Shown here: piece by piece, positions 1 through 7,505 of the stretch
Position numbering within the stretch: position 1 is the stretch's first letter
Layout of the letters: every line of letters begins with the position of its first letter
NCBI RefSeq assembly: GCF_016595675.1
Contig: NZ_JAENJH010000009.1
Span: 238,708 to 302,707 of the forward strand
Length of the DNA: 64,000 nucleotides
Direction: 5' to 3'
DNA from: Prauserella cavernicola
GTDB lineage: Bacteria > Actinomycetota > Actinomycetes > Mycobacteriales > Pseudonocardiaceae
Program-made: the position numbers and the translations under genes
Notes under the pieces: generated by a model
Seen by the model: only the letters and a program-made list of their open reading frames with translations
Database searches by the model: none
What the model was told of the DNA's origin: nothing

Positions 1-509
1 GCCTGCCGGCCGAGGCGCTCGTCGGCTCGGAGGACGCCGCGATCGCGCAGCTGTTCGCCGGGCTCAACCCCGAGCGCATCATGGGCGCGGCGTTCTCCGT
101 GGGCATCGCGCGCTACGCACTCGACAAGGGCGTGGCCTACGCCAAGGAGCGCAACGTCTTCGGCGTGCCCATCGGCGCGCACCAGGGGCTCGCGCACCCG
201 CTGGCCCAGGTGAAGATCGAGCTCGAGCTCGCCAAACTGATGACGCAGAAGGCCGCCGCGCTCTATGACTCCGGCGACGACTTCGGCGCGGGCGAGTCGG
301 CCAACATGGCCAAGTACGCGGGCGCGGAGGCGGCCATCCGGGCCGTGGACCAGGCCGTGCAGGTGCACGGCGGCAACGGGCTCGCGTCGGAGTACGGGCT
401 CGGCACGTTGCTCGGCGCCGTGCGCGTCGGCCGCATCGCCCCGGTGAGCAGGGAGATGGTGCTGAACTTCGTCGCCCAGCACAGCCTCGGCCTGCCCAAG
501 TCCTACTGA
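1..509 (+). CDS. acyl-CoA dehydrogenase, C-terminal part (5' end outside window)
   Basis: The reading frame is open from base 3 and ends at the TAG/TGA stop at 507-509, so this is the last ~168 codons of a larger gene. The sequence carries the C-terminal helical bundle of the acyl-CoA dehydrogenase family: a FGVPIGAHQ segment, then a QVHGGNGLASEYGL segment that normally lines the FAD/active site. These enzymes make the alpha-beta double bond in acyl-CoA thioesters with FAD and pass electrons to ETF. It is followed 25 bp later by an SDR on the same strand, suggesting one lipid-degradation operon. Chain-length preference cannot be read. Confidence 0.9.
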   Translation, partial: LPAEALVGSEDAAIAQLFAGLNPERIMGAAFSVGIARYALDKGVAYAKERNVFGVPIGAHQGLAHPLAQVKIELELAKLMTQKAAALYDSGDDFGAGESANMAKYAGAEAAIRAVDQAVQVHGGNGLASEYGLGTLLGAVRVGRIAPVSREMVLNFVAQHSLGLPKSY

Positions 510-534
510 GTCCTACGACAGAGGGAGCACGACC

Positions 535-1365
535 GTGACACTCGCGGGCAAGACACTGATCATGTCCGGCGGCAGCAGGGGCATCGGGGAGGCGATCGCC
601 GTGCGCGCCGCCCGCGACGGTGCCAACGTGGCGCTGCTCGCCAAGACCACCGAGCCGCACCCGACACTGCCCGGCACGATCTACACGGCGGCCAAGGCGA
701 TCGAGGAGGCGGGCGGCACGGCGCTGCCCATCGTCGGGGACGTGCGGGACGAGGACGGCGTCGCCGAGGCCGTGGCGAAGGCGGCCGAGCAGTTCGGCGG
801 CATCGACATCGTCGTGAACAACGCCAGTGCGATCGACCTGACGCCGTCGGAGCACATTCCGATGAAGCGCTACGACCTGATGCAGGACATCAACGCGCGC
901 GGGTCGTTCGTGCTGGCGCGCAGCGCGATCCCGCACCTGCGCCGGTCGGACAACCCGCACATCCTCACGCTGTCGCCGCCGATCCGGCTCGAGGAGAAGT
1001 GGTTCCAGGCGGGACATCTGGCCTACAGCATCGCGAAGTACTCGATGAGCCTGGTGACCGTCGGCCTCGCCGCCGAGCTCAAGGGCGACGGCATCGCGGC
1101 GAACTCGCTGTGGCCGCGCACGACGATCGACACCGCCGCCATCCGCAACGTGGTGGGCGCTGAGCTGGCCAACCGCTCGCGCACGCCGGAGATCATGGCC
1201 GACGCGGCGTACGCGATCCTCACCACGCCGAGCCGCGAGGCGACGGGCCGCTTCTTCATCGACGACGAGGTGCTGGCCGCCGCGGGCGTCACCGACCTCG
1301 CGAAGTACCGGATCGGCGAGCGCGAGGAGGACCTCCAGCTCGACTTCTGGGTTGATCCGGCTTGA
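535..1365 (+). CDS. HSDL2-like short-chain dehydrogenase/reductase
   Basis: 276-residue SDR with GTG start preceded by an AGGGAG ribosome site. The cofactor motif GGSRGIG is at residues 12-18, NNAS near residue 97, and the catalytic Y-x3-K at about Y164/K168. The longer loop after the first beta-alpha unit, with a KTTEPHPTLPGT stretch, is typical of the HSDL2 (hydroxysteroid dehydrogenase-like 2) subgroup associated with fatty-acid metabolism. It follows the ACAD tail and its stop overlaps the start of the TetR gene, so the three are probably cotranscribed. The substrate is unknown. Confidence 0.88.
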   Translation: MTLAGKTLIMSGGSRGIGEAIAVRAARDGANVALLAKTTEPHPTLPGTIYTAAKAIEEAGGTALPIVGDVRDEDGVAEAVAKAAEQFGGIDIVVNNASAIDLTPSEHIPMKRYDLMQDINARGSFVLARSAIPHLRRSDNPHILTLSPPIRLEEKWFQAGHLAYSIAKYSMSLVTVGLAAELKGDGIAANSLWPRTTIDTAAIRNVVGAELANRSRTPEIMADAAYAILTTPSREATGRFFIDDEVLAAAGVTDLAKYRIGEREEDLQLDFWVDPA

Positions 1366-1976
1366 CGGCCAGGCGCGACGGACAGGTCCTGCGCGAGCCG
1401 AGGCAGGAACGCAGCAGGACGACGCGACGGCGGCTCATCGACGCCGCCGTCGAATGCCTGGCCGAGCTCGGCTGGCACGGCACCACGGTGTCGATGATCG
1501 CCGAGCGGGCGGGAGTCTCGCGCGGCGCGGCGCAGCACCACTTCCCGACCAGGGAGGACCTGGTGGTGGCCGCCGTCGGCCACCTCGGCGAGGAACAGAT
1601 CGCCGAGCTGCGCGCCCGCGCCGCGGCGCTGCCGGCGGGGCCGTCGCGTGCCCTGCCGGTCGCGGAGATGCTGCTGGATCTCTACACGGGCGTGAAGTTC
1701 CGCGCCGCGCTGCACCTGTGGGTCGCCGCGTCCACCGACGAGGCGCTGCGCGAGGTGCTGGTGCCGTTGCAGGCGAAGGTGGGCCGCGAGGCGCACCGCG
1801 TGGCGCTGGAACTGCTCGGCGCGGACGAGAGCAGGCCGGGCGTGCGCGAGACCGTGCAGGCGACACTGGACCTCGCGCGCGGACTCGGACTGGCGAACCT
1901 GCTCGCCGACGACACCAACCGCAGGCGCCAGATCACGAGGCAGTGGGCGACGCTGCTCGAACCCGTGGTGCCGTAG
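1362..1976 (+). CDS. TetR family transcriptional regulator
   Basis: 204 residues, starting at a TTG that overlaps the TGA of the SDR before it (TTGA arrangement), so it is translationally coupled. The N-terminal helix-turn-helix runs from about residue 15 to 60 (RSRTTRRRLIDAAVECLAELG, then GVSRGAAQHHFPTREDL). The C-terminal ligand-binding domain is variable. Its position at the end of the ACAD-SDR operon suggests local control of that operon, but no matching palindrome was seen upstream inside the window, so the target is unproven. Confidence 0.88.
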   Translation: MTARRDGQVLREPRQERSRTTRRRLIDAAVECLAELGWHGTTVSMIAERAGVSRGAAQHHFPTREDLVVAAVGHLGEEQIAELRARAAALPAGPSRALPVAEMLLDLYTGVKFRAALHLWVAASTDEALREVLVPLQAKVGREAHRVALELLGADESRPGVRETVQATLDLARGLGLANLLADDTNRRRQITRQWATLLEPVVP

Positions 1977-1981
1977 GCGTG

Positions 1982-2449
1982 CTAGCCCCGCGCGGTGGCG
2001 TCGGAACCGATGTCCTCGAACCACAGCTCGGGGCTGCGCTCGATGAAGCGCGACATCAGCTCCACGCACTCGGGGTCGTCCAGCAGCGTGATGCGCACGC
2101 CGTGTTCGGCGAGCCAGTCGTGCCCGCCCGAGAACGTGGTGGCCTCGCCGATCACCACGTGGGAGATGCCGAACTGGCGCACCAGTCCGCTGCAGTACCA
2201 GCACGGCGAGAGCGTCGTGACCATCACGGTGTCGCGGTAGTGCGGCCTGCGCCCCGCCGCGCGGAAGGCGCTGGTCTCGGCGTGCATCGACGGGTCGTCG
2301 TCCTGCACCCGCCGGTTGTGTCCGCGGCCCAGGAGCTCGCCACCGGCCGTGAACAGGGCCGCGCCGATGGGGATTCCGCCCTCGGCCTCTCCCGTCCTGG
2401 CCTCGTCGCGTGCCACGGCGAGCAGGGCGGCGGTGTCGATGGGTTTCAT
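1982..2449 (-). CDS. Yeast-type cytosine deaminase (CDA superfamily)
   Basis: 155 residues with ATG at 2447-2449. It contains the zinc-deaminase signature: HAE (Zn ligand His plus proton-shuttle Glu) and SPCWYC (two Zn-ligand cysteines). The C-terminus, with a WFEDIG motif, closely follows the fungal FCY1 cytosine deaminase pattern rather than tRNA adenosine deaminase (TadA), so the predicted reaction is cytosine to uracil in pyrimidine salvage. Such bacterial homologues are often labelled only nucleoside deaminase. A candidate TetR operator (2512-2525) lies 63 bp upstream of the start. It is convergent with the upstream TetR gene ending at 1976. Confidence 0.82.
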   Translation of the reverse strand: MKPIDTAALLAVARDEARTGEAEGGIPIGAALFTAGGELLGRGHNRRVQDDDPSMHAETSAFRAAGRRPHYRDTVMVTTLSPCWYCSGLVRQFGISHVVIGEATTFSGGHDWLAEHGVRITLLDDPECVELMSRFIERSPELWFEDIGSDATARG

Positions 2450-2511
2450 GATCCCACTGTCCGGCAGCGCGTCCGGGCTGACAAGGGCCGACCGGACGCT
2501 GGCGAGAGTGG

Positions 2512-2525
2512 TGAGCGAGCGCTTA
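2512..2525. promoter_or_regulatory. Candidate TetR operator, copy 1
   Basis: TGAGCGAGCGCTTA, one base away from the perfect palindrome TAAGCG-NN-CGCTTA found at 3188 and 11024. It lies between the 3' end of the TetR gene (2563) and the start of the deaminase (2449), i.e. upstream of the deaminase. Confidence 0.55.
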
Positions 2526-2562
2526 GTATGTCGCGGTGGCCAACGACGCCTCCGGGGACGGA

Positions 2563-3177
2563 TCAGCTCTGCGTGGCACCCAGCATGCGCAGTGCGAGCT
2601 GGCCGTACTCCGTGCCGAGTTTCTCCGGGGTCTTGCGATGGCGCTCGGTGTACCAGCGCGCGACGTCGATGCCCAGCGAGAGCAGTGCACGCGCGGCCGT
2701 TCCGGGATCGGCGACGGTGAACTCGCCCGACTCGGTACCCGCCACCACGAGCTCGCGCAGGATGCGTTCGATGTCGCGGCGCAGCCCTGCCACCACCGCG
2801 TACTCCTGCTCGGGCAGCGCGCCCAGCTCGTACTGCACGACGCGGGCCACGGTGTGCCTGCGCGCGTGCCACGCGACGAACTGCTCGACGATCCCGCGCA
2901 CGGCGTCGGTGGGGGAGTCCGTGTTCTCGGCGGCCTGCTTGACCAGCGCCAGCACCTGCTCGTGGCCGCTGCGGCTGATCGCGAACAGCAGCGCGGCCTT
3001 GGAGGGGAAGTGCACGTACAGCGCGGCGGGGCTCATCCCCGCGCTGCCCGCGATGTCGCGGGTGGTGGTGGCGTGGTAGCCGCGCTGCGCGAACGACTCG
3101 ACCCCCGCGAGCATCAGTCTGCGCGCCGTCTCCGGCTGGACCTCCGGCCACAACTCGGCCGACAACGACATCGTCAT
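2563..3177 (-). CDS. TetR family transcriptional regulator (likely local regulator of acyl-CoA genes)
   Basis: 204 residues. The helix-turn-helix occupies roughly residues 15-62 (ARRLMLAGVESFAQRGYHAT, then GMSPAALYVHFPSKAALL). It is divergent from the SDR at 3225, with a perfect 14-bp palindrome (3188-3201) 11 bp upstream of its own ATG: the classic autoregulated TetR divergon. The same palindrome precedes the acyl-CoA operon at 11 kb, so this protein is the best candidate regulator of that operon. The inducer is probably an acyl-CoA (inference from the genes). Confidence 0.88.
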   Translation of the reverse strand: MTMSLSAELWPEVQPETARRLMLAGVESFAQRGYHATTTRDIAGSAGMSPAALYVHFPSKAALLFAISRSGHEQVLALVKQAAENTDSPTDAVRGIVEQFVAWHARRHTVARVVQYELGALPEQEYAVVAGLRRDIERILRELVVAGTESGEFTVADPGTAARALLSLGIDVARWYTERHRKTPEKLGTEYGQLALRMLGATQS

Positions 3178-3187
3178 GACCAGAGTG

Positions 3188-3201
3188 TAAGCGAGCGCTT
3201 A
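3188..3201. promoter_or_regulatory. Candidate TetR operator, copy 2 (perfect palindrome)
   Basis: TAAGCGAGCGCTTA: perfect TAAGCG/CGCTTA arms around a 2-bp centre, between the divergent TetR (start 3177) and SDR (start 3225). Confidence 0.7.
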
Positions 3202-3224
3202 GCGCGGATTGGAGATCGGCACCG

Positions 3225-3977
3225 GTGAACTCACTCAAGGACCGCGTGGCCATTGTGACAGGCGCGAGCAGGGGCATCGGCCTCGGCGTCGCCAGGGAAC
3301 TGGTGGAGCGCGGCGCCAAGGTGTGCATCACGGCGCGCAAGCCCGATCCGCTCGCCGAGGCGGTGGAGCAGCTCGGCGGCCCCTCGGTCGCACTCGGCGT
3401 GCCCGGCAAGACCGACGACCCCGAGCACCAGGACGACGTCATCGCGCGAACCATCGAGACGTTCGGCGGACTCGACTTCCTGGTCAACAACACCGGCATC
3501 AACCCGGTTTTCGGGTCGATCCTCGACGTGGACACCGACGCGGCGGCCAAGCTCTTCGGCGTCAACGTGCTCGCGCCGCTGTCGTGGACCCGCAAGGTGC
3601 GCGACGCGCGGCTGGGCGAGCACGGCGGCGCGGTCGTCAACGTCTCGTCCATCGCGGGCCTGCGTACCTCGCCCGGCATCGGGATGTACGGCGTCACCAA
3701 GGCCGCGCTGATCCGGCTCACGATGGAGCTCGCGGGCGAGCTGGGACCGGGCATCCGCGTCAACGCCGTCGCGCCCGCCGTGGTGAAGACGAAGTTCGCG
3801 ACCGCCCTGTACGAGGACCGCGAGGACGAGGTGGCCTCGGCCTACCCGATGAAGCGGCTCGGCGTGCCCGCCGACATCGCGAGTGCCGTGGCGTTCCTGT
3901 TGTCGGACGAGGCCGGGTGGATCACCGGGCAGACGCTCGTGCTCGACGGCGGTGTCACGCTGGGCGGCGGGCTGTGA
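3225..3977 (+). CDS. SDR family oxidoreductase (FabG-like)
   Basis: 250 residues from a GTG start. Classical SDR: TGASRGIG at residues 12-19, NNTG near 90 (variant of NNAG), YGVTK with Y155/K159, and a C-terminal GWITGQTLVLDGG segment as in FabG-type enzymes. The likely reaction is NAD(P)-linked oxidation of a 3-hydroxyacyl-CoA or a secondary alcohol. It is divergent from the TetR gene over a perfect palindrome and overlaps the next SDR by 4 bp (GTGA), so the two SDRs form an operon. Confidence 0.88.
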   Translation: MNSLKDRVAIVTGASRGIGLGVARELVERGAKVCITARKPDPLAEAVEQLGGPSVALGVPGKTDDPEHQDDVIARTIETFGGLDFLVNNTGINPVFGSILDVDTDAAAKLFGVNVLAPLSWTRKVRDARLGEHGGAVVNVSSIAGLRTSPGIGMYGVTKAALIRLTMELAGELGPGIRVNAVAPAVVKTKFATALYEDREDEVASAYPMKRLGVPADIASAVAFLLSDEAGWITGQTLVLDGGVTLGGGL

Positions 3978-4759
3978 CCGCGCGGCTCGACGGCGCGGGC
4001 GTGGTCGTCACCGGCGGCGGCGGCGGGATCGGCGCGGCGCTGGCGCGGCGGCTGGCCGGTGAGGGCGCACGGCTCGTGCTGGCCGATCTCGACGGCGACG
4101 CCGTGACCGCGGTGGCCGAGGAGGTCGGTGGCGTGGCCGTGGTGGGCGACGCGGCGAGCGAGGACGGCGTGCGGCGGCTCGTCGAGCGCGCCCGCGCCGA
4201 ACTCGGCGAGATCGACCTCTACTGCGCCAACGCGGGCGTCGCCGTCCACGGTGGACCGGAGACCCCCGAGGACGGCTGGGCGCTGTCGTGGGAGGTCAAC
4301 GTGATGGCCCACGTGCGAGCCACGCGCGAGCTGCTGCCCGCGTGGCTGGAGCGCGGGCGCGGGCACTTCCTCGCCACCGTGTCGGCGGCCGGGCTCCTGA
4401 CGAGCCTCGGCTCGGCGCCGTACTCCGTCACCAAGCACGGCGCCCTGGCGTTCGCCGAGTGGCTCTCGGCGACCTACCGCCACCGCGGCATCACGGTGCA
4501 GGCCGTGTGCCCACAGGGCGTGCGCACCAAGATGCTCGCGGACACCGGCGAGGAGGGCGAGTTCATCATGGGCGCCACCGCGATCGAGCCGGAGGACGTG
4601 GCCGACACGTGCCTGGAAGCGCTGCGCGACGGACGGTTCCTGATCCTGCCGCACCCCGAGATCGCCGGCTACTACGCGGCGAGGGCGACCCAGAACGAGC
4701 GCTGGCTGGGCGGCATGAACAAGTTGCAGCGCAAAGTGGAGGAACAGATCGCGCGGTGA
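3974..4759 (+). CDS. SDR family oxidoreductase
   Basis: 261 residues. The GTG start at 3974 overlaps the TGA of the preceding SDR; a longer open frame to the left is out-of-frame shadow of that gene. It has TGGGGGIG at about residues 13-21, NAGVAVHGG near 88, and YSVTK with Y150/K154. The C-terminus lacks the FabG-like DGG ending and instead carries about 40 extra residues (YYAARATQNERWLGGMNKLQ), as in SDRs annotated near acyl-CoA genes. Substrate unknown. Confidence 0.87.
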   Translation: MTARLDGAGVVVTGGGGGIGAALARRLAGEGARLVLADLDGDAVTAVAEEVGGVAVVGDAASEDGVRRLVERARAELGEIDLYCANAGVAVHGGPETPEDGWALSWEVNVMAHVRATRELLPAWLERGRGHFLATVSAAGLLTSLGSAPYSVTKHGALAFAEWLSATYRHRGITVQAVCPQGVRTKMLADTGEEGEFIMGATAIEPEDVADTCLEALRDGRFLILPHPEIAGYYAARATQNERWLGGMNKLQRKVEEQIAR

Positions 4760-4784
4760 GCGGGTGGTTGCCTAGGGTGGCGGT

Positions 4785-5117
4785 ATGTCTGGCATGTCTA
4801 CGGACCACGTCATCGTCGCCACCACCACCGACTCCGAGGACGCCGCGCACGCACTGGCCGCCGCGGCCGTCGAGACCAAGCTCGGCGCGTGCGCGCAGAT
4901 CGTCGGGCCCATCACGAGCGTCTTTCGCTGGGAGGGCATCGTGGAGACCGCCCGTGAGTGGCGCGTCGAGGTGAAGACGGCGGCCGACCGCGCCGAGGCC
5001 CTCACCGAGGAGCTGCGCGCCCGCCACGCCTACGACGTGCCCGAGGTGATCGTCACGCCGATCATCGGCGGCCACGCCGAGTACCTGTCCTGGCTGGAAA
5101 CGGAAACCCGCCCCTGA
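4785..5117 (+). CDS. cutA: CutA1 divalent-cation tolerance protein
   Basis: 110 residues, matching the usual length of the CutA family. The diagnostic GACAQIVGPITSVFRWEG segment (residues ~31-48) and the C-terminal YDVPEVIVTPI segment are present. CutA forms a very stable trimer with a ferredoxin-like fold. It was linked to copper/divalent-ion tolerance in E. coli, but its molecular role is still unclear. An alternative in-frame ATG at 4797 is possible. It is followed by a strong palindrome and convergent with the ACAD cluster. Confidence 0.92.
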   Translation: MSGMSTDHVIVATTTDSEDAAHALAAAAVETKLGACAQIVGPITSVFRWEGIVETAREWRVEVKTAADRAEALTEELRARHAYDVPEVIVTPIIGGHAEYLSWLETETRP

Positions 5118-5131
5118 CCCTGGCCGCGACT

Positions 5132-5184
5132 GCGGTGAAGGGCACCTTTACTGCGTTGGATGCAGTAAAGGTGCCCTTCACCGC
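5132..5184. terminator. Perfect 23-bp hairpin between convergent genes
   Basis: Arms 5132-5154 and 5162-5184 are perfectly complementary around a 7-nt loop (arm reads GCGGTGAAGGGCACCTTTAC then TGC). It sits between cutA (+) and the ACAD operon (-), so it can stop transcription from both sides. No T-tract follows. The sequence looks like a dispersed palindromic element (REP-like), which I recall as frequent in Amycolatopsis-type genomes. Confidence 0.75.
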
Positions 5185-5196
5185 GGTCGGCGGGGG

Positions 5197-6315
5197 CTAA
5201 CCGGGGAGGTCCACCAGGGTTGCCAGGGTGGCGCGGTGCTTGCCCGGCGTGCCCAGTGCCAGCTGGCTCGCCTTGGCGCGCTTGAGATACAGGTGCGCCG
5301 GATGCTCCCACGTCATGCCGATGCCGCCGTGCAGCTGCACGCACTCCTCGGCCGCGTGCACGGCCACCGTCGCGCAGTACGACTGCGCCACGGCCACCGC
5401 CACGCCCGCGTCGTCGCTGCCGGTCGCCAGCGCGTCCGCCGCGTAGCGCGCCGCGGCCCTCGCGGCCACGAGCTCCAGCCACACGTCGGCGATGCGGTGC
5501 TTGAGCGCCTGGAACGAGCCCACCGGGCGGCCGAACTGGTACCGGTCGCGCACGTGGGCCACGGTCGTCTCGAGGCACCACTGCGCCACGCCGAGCTGTT
5601 CGGAGGCGAGCAGTCCCGCGCCGGTCAGCAGCGCGTGCTCCAGCGCCGCCGGAGCTCCGTTCGCGCCGGCCAGCAGCGTCGCCTGGGCACCCGCGAACGT
5701 CACATCCGCGATCCGGCGCGTGAGGTCGAGCGACACCGGTTCCGCCACGGTCGCCGCGCTCGCCTCCACGGCGTAGAGCCCCGGTCCGTCCGGCCCGGTC
5801 GCCGGCACCACGAACACCTCGGCGGCCCCGCCGTCGGCCACCGAGCGCACGGTGCCGCTGAGCCGTCCGCCGCCGTCGGCCGCGACCGCCGACGGGAACG
5901 CCGAGCCCGGCGCCGTCGACAGCGGCACGGCGAGCGCACCGCTCGCCTCGCCCGAAGCGAGCCTGCGCAGCAGAGCCGCCACCGGCTCGTGCCCGGTGTC
6001 GGCGCCGAGCAGCGCCGCCGTCGCGAGCACGGCGCTGCCGAGGAACGGCACCGGCGCCACGCTGCGACCCAGTTCCTCCAGCACCAGCGCGGTCTCGCGC
6101 ACCGACGCGCCCTGCCCGCCCAGTTCCTCGGGCACGGGGAGCCCGGCCAGGCCGAGCTCCGCGGCGAGCGTGCGCCACAGCTTGGTGTCGTACGGTTCGG
6201 CGCTCTCGACCCGCGCCAGCAGCGCGGTGGGCTCGCAGCGGTCGGTGAGCAGATCGCGCACGCTCGCGCGCAGATCGGTCTCGACGTCGGAGTACAGCAG
6301 GTCCGGAGTGCTCAT
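5197..6315 (-). CDS. Acyl-CoA dehydrogenase (probable small partner of a heteromeric pair)
   Basis: 372 residues. ATG at 6313-6315 overlaps the stop of the upstream ACAD (ATGA). It has the three-domain ACAD fold and a conserved C-terminal QLHGGIGMTWEHPAHLYLKR segment, the form seen in short ACADs that pair with a second subunit, as in the mycobacterial ChsE/FadE28-29 type. The middle domain is Ala/Gly-rich and poorly conserved. It is the last gene of the minus-strand operon. Role in acyl-CoA oxidation is secure; heteromer formation with the adjacent gene is inference. Confidence 0.85.
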   Translation of the reverse strand: MSTPDLLYSDVETDLRASVRDLLTDRCEPTALLARVESAEPYDTKLWRTLAAELGLAGLPVPEELGGQGASVRETALVLEELGRSVAPVPFLGSAVLATAALLGADTGHEPVAALLRRLASGEASGALAVPLSTAPGSAFPSAVAADGGGRLSGTVRSVADGGAAEVFVVPATGPDGPGLYAVEASAATVAEPVSLDLTRRIADVTFAGAQATLLAGANGAPAALEHALLTGAGLLASEQLGVAQWCLETTVAHVRDRYQFGRPVGSFQALKHRIADVWLELVAARAAARYAADALATGSDDAGVAVAVAQSYCATVAVHAAEECVQLHGGIGMTWEHPAHLYLKRAKASQLALGTPGKHRATLATLVDLPG

Positions 6316-7505
6316 CGGGGCAGGTCCTTCCACGCGACGTCCTTGTCGGTCCGCGGTTCGGACGGCAGCCCGAGAACGCGCTCAGCGATGATGTTGCGCA
6401 GGATCTCCGAGGTGCCGCCCTCGATCGAGTTCCCCTTCGCGCGCAGGTAGCGGTATCCGGCCTCGCGGCCGGTGAAGTCGACGAGCTCCGGTCTGCGCAT
6501 CGTCCAGTCGTCGTAGCGCAGCCCGTCGTCGCCGAGCAGTTCCACCTCCAGCCCGGACAGCGCCTGCGACAGGCGGGCGAACGCGAGCTTCATCCCGGAG
6601 CCCTCGGGCCCCGGCGAGCCGACGGCGAGCTGCTGGCGCAACCGCGTGCCCGCGAGCCGGAACGCCTCGGACTCCGCCCACAGCGTCAGCAGCCGGTCGT
6701 GCAGCTCCGCCGTGCGCAGCTCGGGCCGCTCGCGCCACGTGGCCGCGACCTTGCCGAGCATCCCGCCCTCGCGCGGCATCGCGTTGCCGCCGATGGCCAC
6801 GCGCTCGTTCATCAGCGTCGTCTGCGCGACGCGCCAGCCCTCGCCCACGGCGCCGAGCCGGTGGGCGTCGGGGATCCGCACGTCGTTGAGGAAGACCTCG
6901 TTGAACTCCGCCTCGCCGGTGATCTGGCGCAGCGGCCGCACGTCCACGCCCGGCTGCGTCATGTCGCACACGAAGTACGTCATCCCGGCGTGCTTGGGGA
7001 CATCGGGATCGGTGCGGGTCACCAGGATCGCCCACCGCGCGGTGTGAGCGCTGGAGGTCCACACCTTCTGCCCGTTCACCACCCAGTCGTCACCGTCGCG
7101 CACCGCGCGGGTGGCCAGCGCCGCGAGGTCCGATCCGGCGCCCGGCTCGGAGAACAGCTGGCACCACACCTCCTCGCCGGTCCACAGTGGACGTAAGAAG
7201 CGCTGTTTCAGCTCGTCTGAGCCGAACCGCAGCACCGTCGGCGCGGCCATGCCGAGCCCGATGCCGATGCGGCGCGGGTCGTTGTCCGGCGCACCCGCCG
7301 CGGCCAGTTCGGCCTCCACGACCGACTGGAGCTCGCGCGGCGCGTTCAGCCCGCCGAGCCCCACCGGGTAGTGCACCCACGCCAGCCCGGCGTCGAACCG
7401 GGCGCGCAGGAACTCCGGGCGCTCCGTGGTCGCGGGATCGTGTTCGGCCAGCAGCGCGGCGACCCGGTCGCGCAGCTCTGCGGCGTCTATAGTGGACTCA
7501 CTCAT
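6312..7505 (-). CDS. Acyl-CoA dehydrogenase (probable large partner)
   Basis: 397 residues. ATG at 7503-7505 overlaps the stop of the upstream ACAD by one base; the open frame extends further but into the neighbour. Motifs: GLGMAAPTVLRFGSDELKQR, a LFSEPGAGSDLAALATRA FAD-binding strand, the NGQKVWTSSAH strand, and a C-terminal GNSIEGGTSEILRNIIAERV helix. This last motif is common to fadE genes of steroid and branched-lipid catabolism. Close coupling with the ACAD below suggests an alpha2beta2 enzyme. Confidence 0.87.
   Translation of the reverse strand: MSESTIDAAELRDRVAALLAEHDPATTERPEFLRARFDAGLAWVHYPVGLGGLNAPRELQSVVEAELAAAGAPDNDPRRIGIGLGMAAPTVLRFGSDELKQRFLRPLWTGEEVWCQLFSEPGAGSDLAALATRAVRDGDDWVVNGQKVWTSSAHTARWAILVTRTDPDVPKHAGMTYFVCDMTQPGVDVRPLRQITGEAEFNEVFLNDVRIPDAHRLGAVGEGWRVAQTTLMNERVAIGGNAMPREGGMLGKVAATWRERPELRTAELHDRLLTLWAESEAFRLAGTRLRQQLAVGSPGPEGSGMKLAFARLSQALSGLEVELLGDDGLRYDDWTMRRPELVDFTGREAGYRYLRAKGNSIEGGTSEILRNIIAERVLGLPSEPRTDKDVAWKDLPR

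Noticed and set aside
2563..3177. Metal or antibiotic TetR (e.g. AcrR)
   Set aside because: Operator sharing with lipid genes and context favour an acyl-CoA role; no efflux gene adjacent.
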